Origin: an uncultured Dongia sp.
GTDB lineage: Bacteria > Pseudomonadota > Alphaproteobacteria > Dongiales > Dongiaceae
Reading direction: 5' to 3'
DNA: 64,000 nt
Assembly (NCBI RefSeq): GCF_936916975.1
Contig: NZ_CAKZGO010000005.1
Span: forward strand, 214,904-278,903
Part shown: one piece after another, positions 45,304 through 54,601 of the stretch
How the letters are laid out: every line of letters begins with the position of its first letter
How positions within the stretch are numbered: position 1 is the stretch's first letter
Program-made: the position numbers and the translations under genes
The notes under the pieces: model-generated
What the model was told of the DNA's origin: nothing
The model's input: only the letters and a program-made list of their open reading frames with translations
Databases searched by the model: none

Positions 45304-46156
45304 TTTCCGCTCCTTGGTGGGTCGGCTGGCGTTCGCCGCCGACATTCTCGTCGCCCGCATTCTGTGCTGGGCTTGCCGCTGGTTTGTCGTCTTGTGCCAC
45401 CGTCGTCGGGGCGGCCGTCTCATCGCGCAGGACGGGTTCGATGCCCTGCAAAGTCAGGCAGCGCTCAAGCGCCGCCGAAATCTGCTGCCAGATGGCGTCG
45501 CCATGCCGCTCCAAGCCGCCGTCGGCCCATTCGATCCGGCAGGAGGCACCAGTCAAGCCGGCGTCGCCGATCAGGCTGACGCGACCTTCGAAATGCTTCT
45601 CGGCGGCGAGCGTGTCGATCTTCGCCTGCAGGTCCGGCAGTAAGGCGTTGGGTACCCGCGCTGTCAGGCGCGGTTCGCGGCGCAGGTCGACAAGGCAACG
45701 CCCAATCACGGCCTCAACCTCTGCAAGGCCACCACGGCGGGTGAGCTCCGGCAGCATCTTGGCCGTCATCGCCAAAGCCAGCCCGGCTGCTTCGCCAAGG
45801 ATGGCCGCACGGTCTGCGGCAAAGCTGGCCGTGAGCGCGGTCACCTGGGTGGTGATCGCGCCAAGGGCCGCGGCAATCTGCGCCTCGATCTGAGCTTGCG
45901 CCTCAGCCTTGCCTTTGGCGATGCCCTCTTTCAGCCCCTTGGCATGGGCGGTGGCGCCTGCCGCAGCGAGGTCAGCCTCACTATAGGTCGGCTCCGGTGG
46001 CGGTGCTGGCGGCGGCGGTGGCTCGGCGACAGGCGCTGGTTCGCTCTTTGCCTTGCGCACGGGACCGCGCGGCGGCGCATCACTCGCGTCGTCGAAATCG
46101 ATCTCGAAGAGAAATTTGCGCACGGGTTTCAAGCTATTGCTTTCCTGCTTCTTCAA
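45296..46156 (-). CDS. fliH: Flagellar assembly protein FliH
   Basis: FliH is the partner and stator of the ATPase FliI. The 286-residue product starts at TTG 46156, one base after the fliG stop. An N-terminal KPVRKFLFEIDFDD region is followed by a Pro/Ala/Glu-rich linker, then a helix with repeated glycines (AKGLKEGIAKGKAEAQAQ) of the GxxxG type, and a helical C-terminal domain with LTGASCRIEWADGGLERHGDAIWQQI. A low-complexity tail follows. The position between fliG and fliN is normal for alphaproteobacteria. Confidence 0.85.
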   Translation of the reverse strand: MKKQESNSLKPVRKFLFEIDFDDASDAPPRGPVRKAKSEPAPVAEPPPPPAPPPEPTYSEADLAAAGATAHAKGLKEGIAKGKAEAQAQIEAQIAAALGAITTQVTALTASFAADRAAILGEAAGLALAMTAKMLPELTRRGGLAEVEAVIGRCLVDLRREPRLTARVPNALLPDLQAKIDTLAAEKHFEGRVSLIGDAGLTGASCRIEWADGGLERHGDAIWQQISAALERCLTLQGIEPVLRDETAAPTTVAQDDKPAASPAQNAGDENVGGERQPTHQGAENG

Positions 46157-46157
46157 A

Positions 46158-47174
46158 TCAGTAGATCAGCTCGTCGTCGCCCTTGCTGTCGGCCAGGATC
46201 AGTTCGCCCTTGGCCGCCAGTTCCTTGGCGAGATTGACCATCGACATCTGTGCTTCTTCGACATCCTTGAGGCGCACCGGACCCATCGCCGCCATGTCTT
46301 CCCGCAGCATCTTCGAGGCGCGTTCCGACATGTTGGAGAGGAACAGGTCGCGCAAGGTCTCGGAGGCGCCTTTTAGGGCGATCGGCAGCTTGGTCTTGTC
46401 GACGCCGCGCATGAGGGTCTGCACACCGCCCGGATCGAGCTTGGCGAGATCCTCGAAGGTGAACATGAGCGATTTCACCTTCTCGGCGGAATCGCGGTTG
46501 CGTTCTTCGAGGGCAGTCACGAAGCGCTGTTCGGTGTTGCGGTCGAGATTGTTGAAGATCTCGGCAATGAGTTCGTGGGCATCGCGCTTCGACGAGCGGG
46601 CGAGGTTGCTGAGGAACTCGTTGCGCAGCGTGCGTTCGACGTCGTCGATGACATCCTTCTGAATGGATTCCATGCGCAGCATGCGCATGATGACTTCCAT
46701 GGCGAAGGCTTCCGGCAGCAAGGCCACGACGCGTGAGGCATGGTCGGGCTTGATCTTGGAGAGCACGACAGCAACGGTCTGCGGATATTCGTTCTTGAGG
46801 TAGTTTGCCAGCACGCTTTCGTTGACGTTGCTGAGCTTGTCCCACATGGTCCGGCCGGCGGGACCACGGATTTCTTCCATGATCTGGTCGACCTTCGACT
46901 TGTCGAGCACTTTGGCGAGCAAGCGTTCGGTCGATTCGAAGGTACCGGTGAGCGAGCCGGTCGAGGAAATGCTGTCGGCGAATTCGACGAACAGGCGTTC
47001 GACCACCGTGGCACTTACGGTGCCGAGATTGGCCATCGTCTGCGAGATTTCGCGAATCTCATCGTCATGCATCATGGCGACGAGTTTCGACGCGCTCTCT
47101 TCGCCCACCGACATCAGCAGGAGGGCGGCCTTTTGTACGCCGGTCAGGGACCTATAATCATCCTTGCTGCGCAT
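46158..47174 (-). CDS. fliG: Flagellar motor switch protein FliG
   Basis: FliG is the rotor protein that interacts with the stator. The 338 residues are of family length. The N-terminal part has [21 protein letters not shown], the middle contains the [26 protein letters not shown] block, and the C-terminal domain has the charged helix [36 protein letters not shown] with torque residues. The ATG overlaps nothing but follows fliF by one base, so translation is coupled. Confidence 0.97.
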   Translation of the reverse strand: MRSKDDYRSLTGVQKAALLLMSVGEESASKLVAMMHDDEIREISQTMANLGTVSATVVERLFVEFADSISSTGSLTGTFESTERLLAKVLDKSKVDQIMEEIRGPAGRTMWDKLSNVNESVLANYLKNEYPQTVAVVLSKIKPDHASRVVALLPEAFAMEVIMRMLRMESIQKDVIDDVERTLRNEFLSNLARSSKRDAHELIAEIFNNLDRNTEQRFVTALEERNRDSAEKVKSLMFTFEDLAKLDPGGVQTLMRGVDKTKLPIALKGASETLRDLFLSNMSERASKMLREDMAAMGPVRLKDVEEAQMSMVNLAKELAAKGELILADSKGDDELIY

Positions 47175-47175
47175 G

Positions 47176-48867
47176 TCAGGCTTCCTGATACATCCACTGA
47201 CGCATGATATTCACTGCCTGTTCCGGGTGTTGGTCAACCAGATCGGCGATACGCTTCAGGGACGAGGCGCGGACCCGGCCTTCGACCTGGTTGATATCGA
47301 TCATCTGCTCGATCTCATTGGCGATATTGGTGATTTCGCCCATGCTGGTCGGCTGGCCACTGGTCAGTGCCGCCATGTCGACCGGACCGGAGCCAGGCAA
47401 GGCGAGGGCGGCTGCGGCACCCGGCGGCAAGGCGACGCCACCCGGGCCGGCAATGGCGAATTGTTCGGGAGCAGCACCGGGGATCGCCAGCAGGCGATTG
47501 AGCAGCGGGCGGACGACCAGCAGCAGCACCAGGACGGCGACCAGCGACAGCACCACCAGTTCGGCGATGCGCATGAGGTCGGCCTTCTCCAGCCCCAGGA
47601 TGCTGATACCTTCTTCGAGCACTTCCGGCTCGGCGAATTGCATGTTGATAACTTCGACGACATCGCCGCGCTGCGCATCGAAGCCGACGGCGGATTTGAC
47701 CAAGGTCGAGATCTGGTCGAGTTCCGCCTGCGGCCGGGCCGCATAAGCGCGCGTGCCATCGGGGGCGACGGTGTATGTGCCGTCGACGAGGACAGCGACT
47801 GACATCTTCTTTACGTCGCCGCTGTGTTTGATCTCGGTCTGCACCTTCTTGGAGATCTCGTAATTGACAGTCTCTTCGGTGCGCTGGGTCGAGCTGTTGG
47901 CAGTATCGCCCGCACCGCCAGCTGCTGCCGGCGGGTTCGGTACGTTGTTAGCGACCGAGACATTATTGTTGGCGCTTTTTTCGTTGCTCTGCTCGTTCTC
48001 GTCGACCGTCTGAGTGGAGCGCACCACCTGGCCTTCCGGATCGAAGCTTTCGGTATTGGTGGTGACCTGGTTGAAGTCGAGTTCGCTGGTAACCTCGGCG
48101 CGCACCTTGCCGGCACCCAAAGTCTGGCCCAGCAATTCCTCGATCGCCTGGGTCATGCGCAATTCGAAACTGCGGCGCATCTCATCGGCATTGGCGGTGC
48201 TGAGCTCTTCTTCAGAACCGCCCTTCGCCAGCAGATGGCCTTTGTCGTCGATCACCGAGACGTTGGCCGTCTTCATGCCGGGAACGGAGGAGGCGACCAA
48301 ATGCTGGATGGCGGCGACCTGTTCTTTTTCCAGGCTGCCCTGCAGGGTCACCACCACGGAGGCGGTCGGCTCAGCCTTGTCGCGCGAGAACAGTTCGCGC
48401 TTCGGCATGACCAGATGGACGCGCGAACCCTTGACCTGGCGGAGCGAGCGGATCGTGCGCGACAGCTCGCCTTCGAGGGCACGTAACTGATTGATTTGTT
48501 GCACAAAATTGGTTGTGCCGAGGGCGTCGGCCCGATCGAAGATCTCATAACCGATGGAGCCGCCGTTGGGCAGGCCTTCGCCGGCCATGGCGAGGCGGAT
48601 ACGACCGACCGCATCATCCTGCACGTAAATCTGGGCGCCATCGCCCTTCACTTCGAAGGGGACCTGCGTTTCTTCCAGCTTGGCAGCAATGGCGGCCGAA
48701 TCCGTGGCGTCGAGGCCACCATATAGAAGGGCCATGCCCGGGGTGGTCAGTCGGGTGCCGATAAACGCGAAAAAGGCGATCAGGGCCAGTGCCACGGCAG
48801 CAAGGCTGGCAAGTCGCACAGGGCCCAAATTGCGCAATGTCTGCAGAAATGGATTCACGTTAGCCAC
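47176..48867 (-). CDS. fliF: Flagellar MS-ring protein FliF
   Basis: FliF forms the inner-membrane MS ring on which the flagellum is built. The protein has 563 residues and appears to start at GTG 48867. One membrane segment lies near residues 18-38 and another near 445-465. The periplasmic region holds the conserved [19 protein letters not shown] and [12 protein letters not shown] blocks. The cytoplasmic tail that binds FliG is at the C-terminus. It is the first gene of the ten-gene operon and has an exact CtrA box 137 bases upstream. Confidence 0.96.
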   Translation of the reverse strand: MANVNPFLQTLRNLGPVRLASLAAVALALIAFFAFIGTRLTTPGMALLYGGLDATDSAAIAAKLEETQVPFEVKGDGAQIYVQDDAVGRIRLAMAGEGLPNGGSIGYEIFDRADALGTTNFVQQINQLRALEGELSRTIRSLRQVKGSRVHLVMPKRELFSRDKAEPTASVVVTLQGSLEKEQVAAIQHLVASSVPGMKTANVSVIDDKGHLLAKGGSEEELSTANADEMRRSFELRMTQAIEELLGQTLGAGKVRAEVTSELDFNQVTTNTESFDPEGQVVRSTQTVDENEQSNEKSANNNVSVANNVPNPPAAAGGAGDTANSSTQRTEETVNYEISKKVQTEIKHSGDVKKMSVAVLVDGTYTVAPDGTRAYAARPQAELDQISTLVKSAVGFDAQRGDVVEVINMQFAEPEVLEEGISILGLEKADLMRIAELVVLSLVAVLVLLLVVRPLLNRLLAIPGAAPEQFAIAGPGGVALPPGAAAALALPGSGPVDMAALTSGQPTSMGEITNIANEIEQMIDINQVEGRVRASSLKRIADLVDQHPEQAVNIMRQWMYQEA

Positions 48868-49003
48868 TCGCTCCTGATGGGCAGCTTTTGCCGACTCGGC
48901 CCGACCAATTCGACTAAAATTTTATATACTAAAATTTTCGACGAATTGCTTGGGTTCGGGCCGGAATAGCTGCGGAAACGAGGGTCAGAATAGGGTTCAG
49001 GAT

Positions 49004-49019
49004 TTAAAGAGAGATTAAC
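49004..49019. promoter_or_regulatory. CtrA binding box upstream of fliF
   Basis: TTAAAGAGAGATTAAC matches the CtrA consensus TTAA-N7-TTAAC exactly. It lies in the 261-base gap between sciP and fliF, 137 bases before the fliF start codon, where a class II flagellar promoter would be expected. Confidence 0.8.
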
Positions 49020-49128
49020 GGCGGAAAAAATTGCCTAGGTTATGAGAAGATTCTGCCTAGCTAGCGCTTTGATATGGTTAATATTTCTTCAGTAATCCAC
49101 AGGCGTTAAGATTTATTACCGGAAGCAC

Positions 49129-49440
49129 TCATGAGTGTGGGGATTCATCCTCAGGTTCCACCCGATCGATAGTACGATAATCCTGAATTCGGGTCGTTCG
49201 CAGGCCGCGAAGCCCATGACGATCGATTGCGCGCTGCCAGGAGAGGAACTCTTCGACTGAGAGTGAGTATCGTTTGCAGGCCTCTTCGATGCTGATCAGG
49301 CCCGCGCGAACACCTGCAACCACCTCCGCCTTGCGACGGATGACCCAGCGGCGTGTGCCGGGCGGCGGCAAATCATCAATGCTTTTAGGCTGGGCATCGA
49401 TAATGCTGTTTTGCGACGGTCTCAATTCTGCCATGGCCAT
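49129..49440 (-). CDS. sciP: CtrA inhibitor SciP (DUF1153)
   Basis: SciP is a small helix-turn-helix protein that damps CtrA-dependent transcription in Caulobacter. The product is about 103 residues (three in-frame ATGs at 49449, 49440 and 49434). The family core reads DLPPPGTRRWVIRRKAEVVAGVRAG, then SIEEACKRYSLSVEEFLSWQRAIDRHGLRGLR, which is highly characteristic. It lies on the same strand between the flgD operon and fliF, so it can act on the CtrA-controlled fliF promoter directly downstream. Confidence 0.92.
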   Translation of the reverse strand: MAMAELRPSQNSIIDAQPKSIDDLPPPGTRRWVIRRKAEVVAGVRAGLISIEEACKRYSLSVEEFLSWQRAIDRHGLRGLRTTRIQDYRTIDRVEPEDESPHS

Positions 49441-49599
49441 GCTGGGCATCCCAATCAGGATCTCCCGTTACTATGATCTCGGTCCGGACCATTCATACGC
49501 CACGGCCATTTAAAAAAGTCCTAAACAGTCCACCAAGGAAGTTTCCGGCATTGCGCCAGAACCTGTAAAATTCATTGAAAATACAATCGTTTGATCGCC

Positions 49600-50298
49600 T
49601 TAGGCAGCCTTCACCGGTTTGGTGATGTGCTGCACCTTGTCGAGCGGCACGCGAATGGTGCCGACATTGAGGTAAACCGCGCCGTCTTCGATATCCGCCG
49701 AATCGACGACCCCATAGCTGGTGATGTCGGCCGTGTACTGCTTGCCGGCGATATCTTCGTAACTGACGGACACACTATATTGCCCATTGGGCAGCTGATT
49801 GCCGAACACGTCGGTGCCATCCCACTTTGCCGGATGCGTGCCGACACTGCCATCCGCATCGGTGATCATGACGACCTGGTTGTTCTTGTCGCGGATGGTC
49901 AGAGTGGCCTTGGTCGCGGCCTTGTCGATTGTGTAGTCGAAGCGCGCATTCTTGTCCTGCAGCATGACCTTGTCGCTATCGATGGCGACGCTGGTGCCGA
50001 TAAAGCTCACCGCCGAATAGGCGTTGGTCGCGGATTGCAGGTTGATCAGCTTTTCCAGGTTCTTGTTGGACTGGATCTGCTGCTCAACATTGGAGAAGGC
50101 GACCAACTGTTGCGTGAATTCGGAGGTATCCATCGGCGACAATGGATCCTGGTTCTGCAGCTGCTTGGTCAGCAAGGTGAGGAAGTTGTCATAGGTATCG
50201 GAGAGATTGCCGAGGGCATCATTACCGGTCGAATTGGCATTTGCCGCATTGGCCGCCGTGTTCTCGGCGAGCGTCTGGCTGATGCTGGGAATATCCAT
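49600..50298 (-). CDS. flgD: Flagellar hook-capping protein FlgD
   Basis: FlgD forms the cap under which FlgE subunits assemble. The protein has 232 residues. The conserved N-terminal export and cap region includes FLTLLTKQLQNQDPLSPMDTSEFTQQLVAFSNVEQ (about 39-73). The C-terminal part has the FLN-like and Tudor-like strands with the GQYSVSVSYEDIAGK segment. It is the last gene of the flgE operon and follows fliK by 24 bases. Confidence 0.93.
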   Translation of the reverse strand: MDIPSISQTLAENTAANAANANSTGNDALGNLSDTYDNFLTLLTKQLQNQDPLSPMDTSEFTQQLVAFSNVEQQIQSNKNLEKLINLQSATNAYSAVSFIGTSVAIDSDKVMLQDKNARFDYTIDKAATKATLTIRDKNNQVVMITDADGSVGTHPAKWDGTDVFGNQLPNGQYSVSVSYEDIAGKQYTADITSYGVVDSADIEDGAVYLNVGTIRVPLDKVQHITKPVKAA

Positions 50299-50322
50299 GG
50301 CGTCTTACTCCAATTCCAAATT

Positions 50323-52023
50323 CTAGACCTGAACGTCCACCCAACCGTCACCCGTCGCGATCACCGTGGCGGCCGTATTTGTGGGTATGTCTTCTACCCC
50401 GTCATCCGTCCCTCGACCGCTGCCGCCCGATCCGGTCCCGTTACCGGAGCCAAAATCACGGGCAAAAGCTTCCGCGTCACCCCCCTGCAAGCTGAAGGAA
50501 AGGTCGCCTGGGCCGGCTTTCAGACCAGCATCTTGCAAGGCCCGTTCCAACGCCTTCATGTCGCGCTGCAGAAGCTCCAGGGTGGCGGGACGTTCGACCA
50601 CGACGGCGGCCTGGACGTTATTTTCCTCATCAATATTGAGCTTTAGGTGGATGCGGCCCAGTTCTGTGGGCGAGAGCTGCAGCGTGATGCTGCCGCCGCC
50701 ATCGCGTACGGAGCGCTGGATGCTGAGCGCCACCTGGTCGTGGACCGGCAAATTCTGCAGGTGCTGGCGAAGATTGGCGACAAAATCGCCGCGCCGCGCG
50801 GCAGCGCCTTGCGCCAGATTGAGGTTCCAGCCCGGCAAGCCCATGGCGTTGCCAAAGCCGGTGTCGAAGCCAGCCGGCGCCAAGCCGCTCAGGGCGGGCG
50901 CGCTGCCGGCAGCCGCATTCATACCGTTGGGGATCGTAGCGGCGTGGAGATCGGGGGGTGTGGTGGCATTGGTTTGGTTGGCCTGAGCCGTGTTTCCGGT
51001 GGCCCCCTGGCTGACGGGTGTGGCCCTACGGTGGGCGCCGGGGTTACGGCGAAACGAACTGCCTGCATCTTCGAGCCGCCGCTCGTTCTCGGCGGTGAGA
51101 GCTGCGGCCTGCCCATCCGCCGGCGCGGCGTCACTGCCTTCGCTGGCGGACAGAACCTGGCCGAAGGTCACGGCTGGCTTGATGGTGTCAGCCGCCCCAT
51201 CCTGGTCGGACGTGGGACTTGCAGGGATTGCAATGGCTGGCATGGCTTCTTCACCCGGGCCGGCGAGGTTGGCCAGTTCCGGTAACGTCGCCGCTGCGAC
51301 CAAGGCTGCCGCCTGGTCGATGTCTTCCACGGCCACCTTTGCATCGCCGGTCGCCGCCGTGGCTACCGCGACCTGTGGCGCTACTGCGGCGCTCGGCGCG
51401 GCAACCATGACAAGCTCATCCGGGACGGCGGTGCCGCATATTGCTATCGCGATGTCGGTGTCGGGGTTTGCCGCATCGTCCTGATTGGTCCCGGCCTCGC
51501 TGTCGCCATTCTCGGAACCAAGCGCCAGATCAAGGCCATCCTCGGTGAGGTCGCTTTCCGCCGTGCTCTCTGTCGGCTCGGCGGAATCGATGGCGTCGCC
51601 GGCTTCGGTTTCACTAACGCGCAGATCATCGCCGCCGGACTTGTGGGCCAAGTCGAGCTTGCGTTCCATCCGACCGAGATGATCGCCCATCGGCTGGTCG
51701 GTCTTGCTGCTTGCAATGCCTTCGGGCTGGGCCACGCGGCCCGTCTTGTCGTCAGCATGCTGGTCGCGGACTGCGTTCAGTCGGTCGTCGAAACGCACGC
51801 TGTTGACCGGAAGGTCATCGAACCGCCGCCGTGGGGTGAAGGACGACGGGTAGGACTGGGTCGATCGAACCTGGCTCTGAGCCGCGGCAATCGCATCGCT
51901 GTGCTGGCTCATCGCCCCGAACAGCATATCGGCAAAGCCACCAGCAGCCGCGCCCGGGTCTGCTCTGGCGGTCGTGTTCTTGCTGGCGAGGCTCAAGAAA
52001 TTGTCGATCCGGGTGGTTTCCAT
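50323..52023 (-). CDS. fliK: Flagellar hook-length control protein FliK
   Basis: FliK measures the hook and switches export to filament substrates. The protein has 566 residues. The N-terminal two thirds are low-complexity and acidic (Asp, Ala, Glu, Thr rich), as in other FliK rulers. The C-terminal domain has SITLQLSPTELGRIHLKLNI, the FliK signature with L-x-P-x-x-L-G-x-v-x-v, and VVVERPATLELLQRDMKALERALQDAGL. A glycine/serine-rich tail closes it. It lies between flgL and flgD as expected. Confidence 0.9.
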   Translation of the reverse strand: METTRIDNFLSLASKNTTARADPGAAAGGFADMLFGAMSQHSDAIAAAQSQVRSTQSYPSSFTPRRRFDDLPVNSVRFDDRLNAVRDQHADDKTGRVAQPEGIASSKTDQPMGDHLGRMERKLDLAHKSGGDDLRVSETEAGDAIDSAEPTESTAESDLTEDGLDLALGSENGDSEAGTNQDDAANPDTDIAIAICGTAVPDELVMVAAPSAAVAPQVAVATAATGDAKVAVEDIDQAAALVAAATLPELANLAGPGEEAMPAIAIPASPTSDQDGAADTIKPAVTFGQVLSASEGSDAAPADGQAAALTAENERRLEDAGSSFRRNPGAHRRATPVSQGATGNTAQANQTNATTPPDLHAATIPNGMNAAAGSAPALSGLAPAGFDTGFGNAMGLPGWNLNLAQGAAARRGDFVANLRQHLQNLPVHDQVALSIQRSVRDGGGSITLQLSPTELGRIHLKLNIDEENNVQAAVVVERPATLELLQRDMKALERALQDAGLKAGPGDLSFSLQGGDAEAFARDFGSGNGTGSGGSGRGTDDGVEDIPTNTAATVIATGDGWVDVQV

Positions 52024-52033
52024 TTATCGGTCC

Positions 52034-54586
52034 TCAGGCCAGGAAGTTCACGAGCGAAATCTGATTGGTGGTGCCCATCACGGCGAAGATCGCCTGCAGC
52101 TGTGTCTGCGCCACGTCAAGTTTGGCCGCGACCTCGCTGCGATCGATCTCTTCGATCTTGGCAGTACCCTCGGTGAAGAGATTGATTGATGTCTGGTGCG
52201 ACAACGTCGTCGCCGAGATGACCGCGTCGTTGACGGTGTTGTCGGCATGCAGCGCACGGATCCCGGTCAAAGCGTCATTGGTGAGGCCCCGAGCGATCTC
52301 GATCTTGGCCTGATAGTTATCGGTATCTTCTACCGCGGATTTCGCATAGCGCAACGCCAGCTGCAATTTCTGGAAGGCCGCTTCGTTGGCCGAGAAGGTG
52401 CTGCGAATGGTCAGCTGGTCGGCGATCGTCATCTTGCCGCGTTCCCAGGCATTTGCCGAATCAAGCGGTTCCTGGTGTTCGTTGTAGATCGGCGCTACCG
52501 GATACGGGACGACGACCGGCTGGATTACCTTCATGGAGGTTTCGAGCACGACGCCCGGGGTATTCGACGTAAGCGTGAACGTGCCGGTGCCGGTTGCACC
52601 GGCCGTGGCGGTCACACCCATGCTCGGCACCGCCGCATTGACCAGGGCCACCAGGTTGATGGCGATCGCATCCATATCACGTTCGCCGCCGGTGGTGTTG
52701 TAGCGGACGGTGCGGCCATTGATCGTCAATTCGTAGGCGTCATCCTTGCGGCCCATCGGCCCCGACAAGCTGACCGTATCGATCTGCGGCAAGGGACCGG
52801 CCGCGATATTGGCGACGATCGTGGTTGTGGTCGGTGCGGCGGTGACCGCGCCGACATCGGTCGTGAGTACGGCGGTGTAAGCCATCGCCGTGCCCGGGGT
52901 GTCGGACTCAACGACCAGCTTGTTGTTCTTGATGGAAGCCGTGACACCGAACCCACCGGCGTTGATCAAGCCGGCGAATTTCTGGGCCACGGATTTTTCA
53001 TCGTCCACGGATGTCGTGGTGACGGCAAAGGGGCCGCCAACCGGCGCTGTGAAGTTGATGGTGTAGACGTCGCCGGCATCACCGAACGGTCCGGGGAAGC
53101 CGATCTCGTCTTCCTGCGCAACAGCGACCACGGTGCGCTGTGTGGTCTTGACCGTGCCGGCATCCTGGACCGCACCATGCGATTCAAAGGCTGTTGTCGA
53201 GGCGATTTGGATCTGGCCATTGCCTGGTGCCGTGACGGTAACGGAGAAGGGCGGCTGATACGCAGTGACCTTGTCGATCAGCTTGTTGACGATGTCGTCA
53301 AGGCTGGTCTCGTTGCCCGTCGTCTTATAGGAGATGGTCACCGGCAAGGTATGTGCGGGTGGATCCATGATGGTAATGCTGAAGGTCTCGTTGATCGTGC
53401 CTACCGGCCCGGCCAATTGAATGAGATCGACCTGGGTCGCGCCAATCGGCACGTTCGGTTGGACTGTCGTCGCCTTGGACGGTGTCGGGTCGGTGCCGGT
53501 GATAACAGTGCTGAAAGCCGTGCCAGGCGTCGTTGCCGTGATGGTGAGTCCGAAGGCATCGACATCGCTGACAGTCACGACGCCGGCCAAAGGCACCGAG
53601 CCGTTGATGGCGGTGCGCAACTGATCTGCCAGTTCCTGAGCCGTCAGCGGGCCGTTGAAGGTGAAATTCTGCGCGTTGATGGTAAAGGTCTCGGATTGCA
53701 GAGCGCCTAGATAGTCCATGTCGATCCGCACCTGCTGCACAGTCGTGCCGGCGGCCAACTGCTGGGCGGTCGACGAGGTGGCCGAATTGGCGCTGCCCGA
53801 CGGGTCCGGCAGGCGATCGAGATCCACTACCGGCAGCTTATCGTTCGCCGTCAGGCCGCCAAACAGATAGCGATCATTGATCTGTTCATTCAGCAGCGAC
53901 CGCAGTTGGTTAATGGAGCTGTCGATCTGCCCGACGATCGGCGAAATTTTTCCAGTCCGGTTCTGCGTCGTAGCCACGCTGTTATCGGCGCCGCCCGTCA
54001 CGTTGGTGACGGTGGCCGTCACGTTGTAGGTGACGCCGATCTCTTTTGCCGTGATGACGATCTGGTTGTTGACGACCTTGGCTTCGACGCGGGTATCCGG
54101 TTCGGCATTGATCTGGTCGGTGATATTGCCGGCGACCTCGTCGAGGCTGCCCTCAAGCCCGCTGGTGATGTAGGAGTAGAGCTTGCCGTCCACGGTCACT
54201 TTGTAAATGTCGCCGACGTCGCCGATATCGGCAACTTCGCCGCCAAAAGTTATGGTGTTCTGCTGCGTGGTCGGCGGATCCGTGAGCGGACTCAGAAACG
54301 CGCTATACATATTGGAAGCCAGCTTCTCCATGCTCGTGTAGACCTTGTCATAGGCCTTGACGTTCGGCGTTACCGCCTTGATCGCATCGAGGTAGCCTTC
54401 GCGTCGTTCGATGTCGGCGCGGAGATCGAGGAGGCGCGAACCCTGGACGCCATATTCTACCAGGCTGGTCGATTTTTTGCCGGAGCTGAGCTGCTGCGTG
54501 AGGAGTGTCAGCGAGCTCTGCAGATTCTTGAAGCCGGCAACATTGCCGAGATAGGTGGCGTAGGAACTGTAGGCGTTGATGCTCAT
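52034..54586 (-). CDS. flgL: Hook-filament junction protein FlgL with large module insertion
   Basis: FlgL (HAP3) joins hook to filament. The normal parts are the N-terminal coiled coil (about 1-105, YLGNVAGFKNLQSSLTLLTQQLSSGKK) and the C-terminal flagellin-like helix (about 725-850). The usual length is near 300 residues; this one is 850. The excess consists of five copies of a beta-rich module of about 90 residues, at 109-198 and, after a normal core segment with NDRYLFGGL, at 283-365, 384-470, 490-577 and 601-690. Related modules occur in FlgE and FlgK. The module probably forms surface domains on the hook-filament junction. Confidence 0.87.
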   Translation of the reverse strand: MSINAYSSYATYLGNVAGFKNLQSSLTLLTQQLSSGKKSTSLVEYGVQGSRLLDLRADIERREGYLDAIKAVTPNVKAYDKVYTSMEKLASNMYSAFLSPLTDPPTTQQNTITFGGEVADIGDVGDIYKVTVDGKLYSYITSGLEGSLDEVAGNITDQINAEPDTRVEAKVVNNQIVITAKEIGVTYNVTATVTNVTGGADNSVATTQNRTGKISPIVGQIDSSINQLRSLLNEQINDRYLFGGLTANDKLPVVDLDRLPDPSGSANSATSSTAQQLAAGTTVQQVRIDMDYLGALQSETFTINAQNFTFNGPLTAQELADQLRTAINGSVPLAGVVTVSDVDAFGLTITATTPGTAFSTVITGTDPTPSKATTVQPNVPIGATQVDLIQLAGPVGTINETFSITIMDPPAHTLPVTISYKTTGNETSLDDIVNKLIDKVTAYQPPFSVTVTAPGNGQIQIASTTAFESHGAVQDAGTVKTTQRTVVAVAQEDEIGFPGPFGDAGDVYTINFTAPVGGPFAVTTTSVDDEKSVAQKFAGLINAGGFGVTASIKNNKLVVESDTPGTAMAYTAVLTTDVGAVTAAPTTTTIVANIAAGPLPQIDTVSLSGPMGRKDDAYELTINGRTVRYNTTGGERDMDAIAINLVALVNAAVPSMGVTATAGATGTGTFTLTSNTPGVVLETSMKVIQPVVVPYPVAPIYNEHQEPLDSANAWERGKMTIADQLTIRSTFSANEAAFQKLQLALRYAKSAVEDTDNYQAKIEIARGLTNDALTGIRALHADNTVNDAVISATTLSHQTSINLFTEGTAKIEEIDRSEVAAKLDVAQTQLQAIFAVMGTTNQISLVNFLA
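52517..53740 (-). repeat. Four axial-protein modules in FlgL
   Basis: Four successive beta-rich modules of about 85-90 residues (FlgL residues 283-365, 384-470, 490-577 and 601-690). Shared pattern: a Val/Ile strand, G-x-x-G-[DE], a polar T/N strand, a Thr-rich S-Y-x-T/T-G segment, an L-x-x-I/V helix ending in I/V-N-A, then a V-T-A strand and TPG-A/V-x-x strand. The repeats are divergent at the DNA level. Confidence 0.65.
53993..54262 (-). repeat. First axial-protein module in FlgL
   Basis: FlgL residues 109-198. It has the same order of elements as the other modules (ITFGGEVADIGDVGDIYKV, SLDEVAGNITDQIN, then VVNNQIVITA), inserted before the conserved core segment with NDRYLFGGL. Confidence 0.6.
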
Positions 54587-54601
54587 GGCTCTTTCCTCGA
54601 C

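Noticed and set aside
52196..53710. 504-codon open frame opposite flgL
   Set aside because: It is antisense to the module repeats, with an Arg/Gly-rich product lacking any domain. The sense frame has clear FlgL ends.
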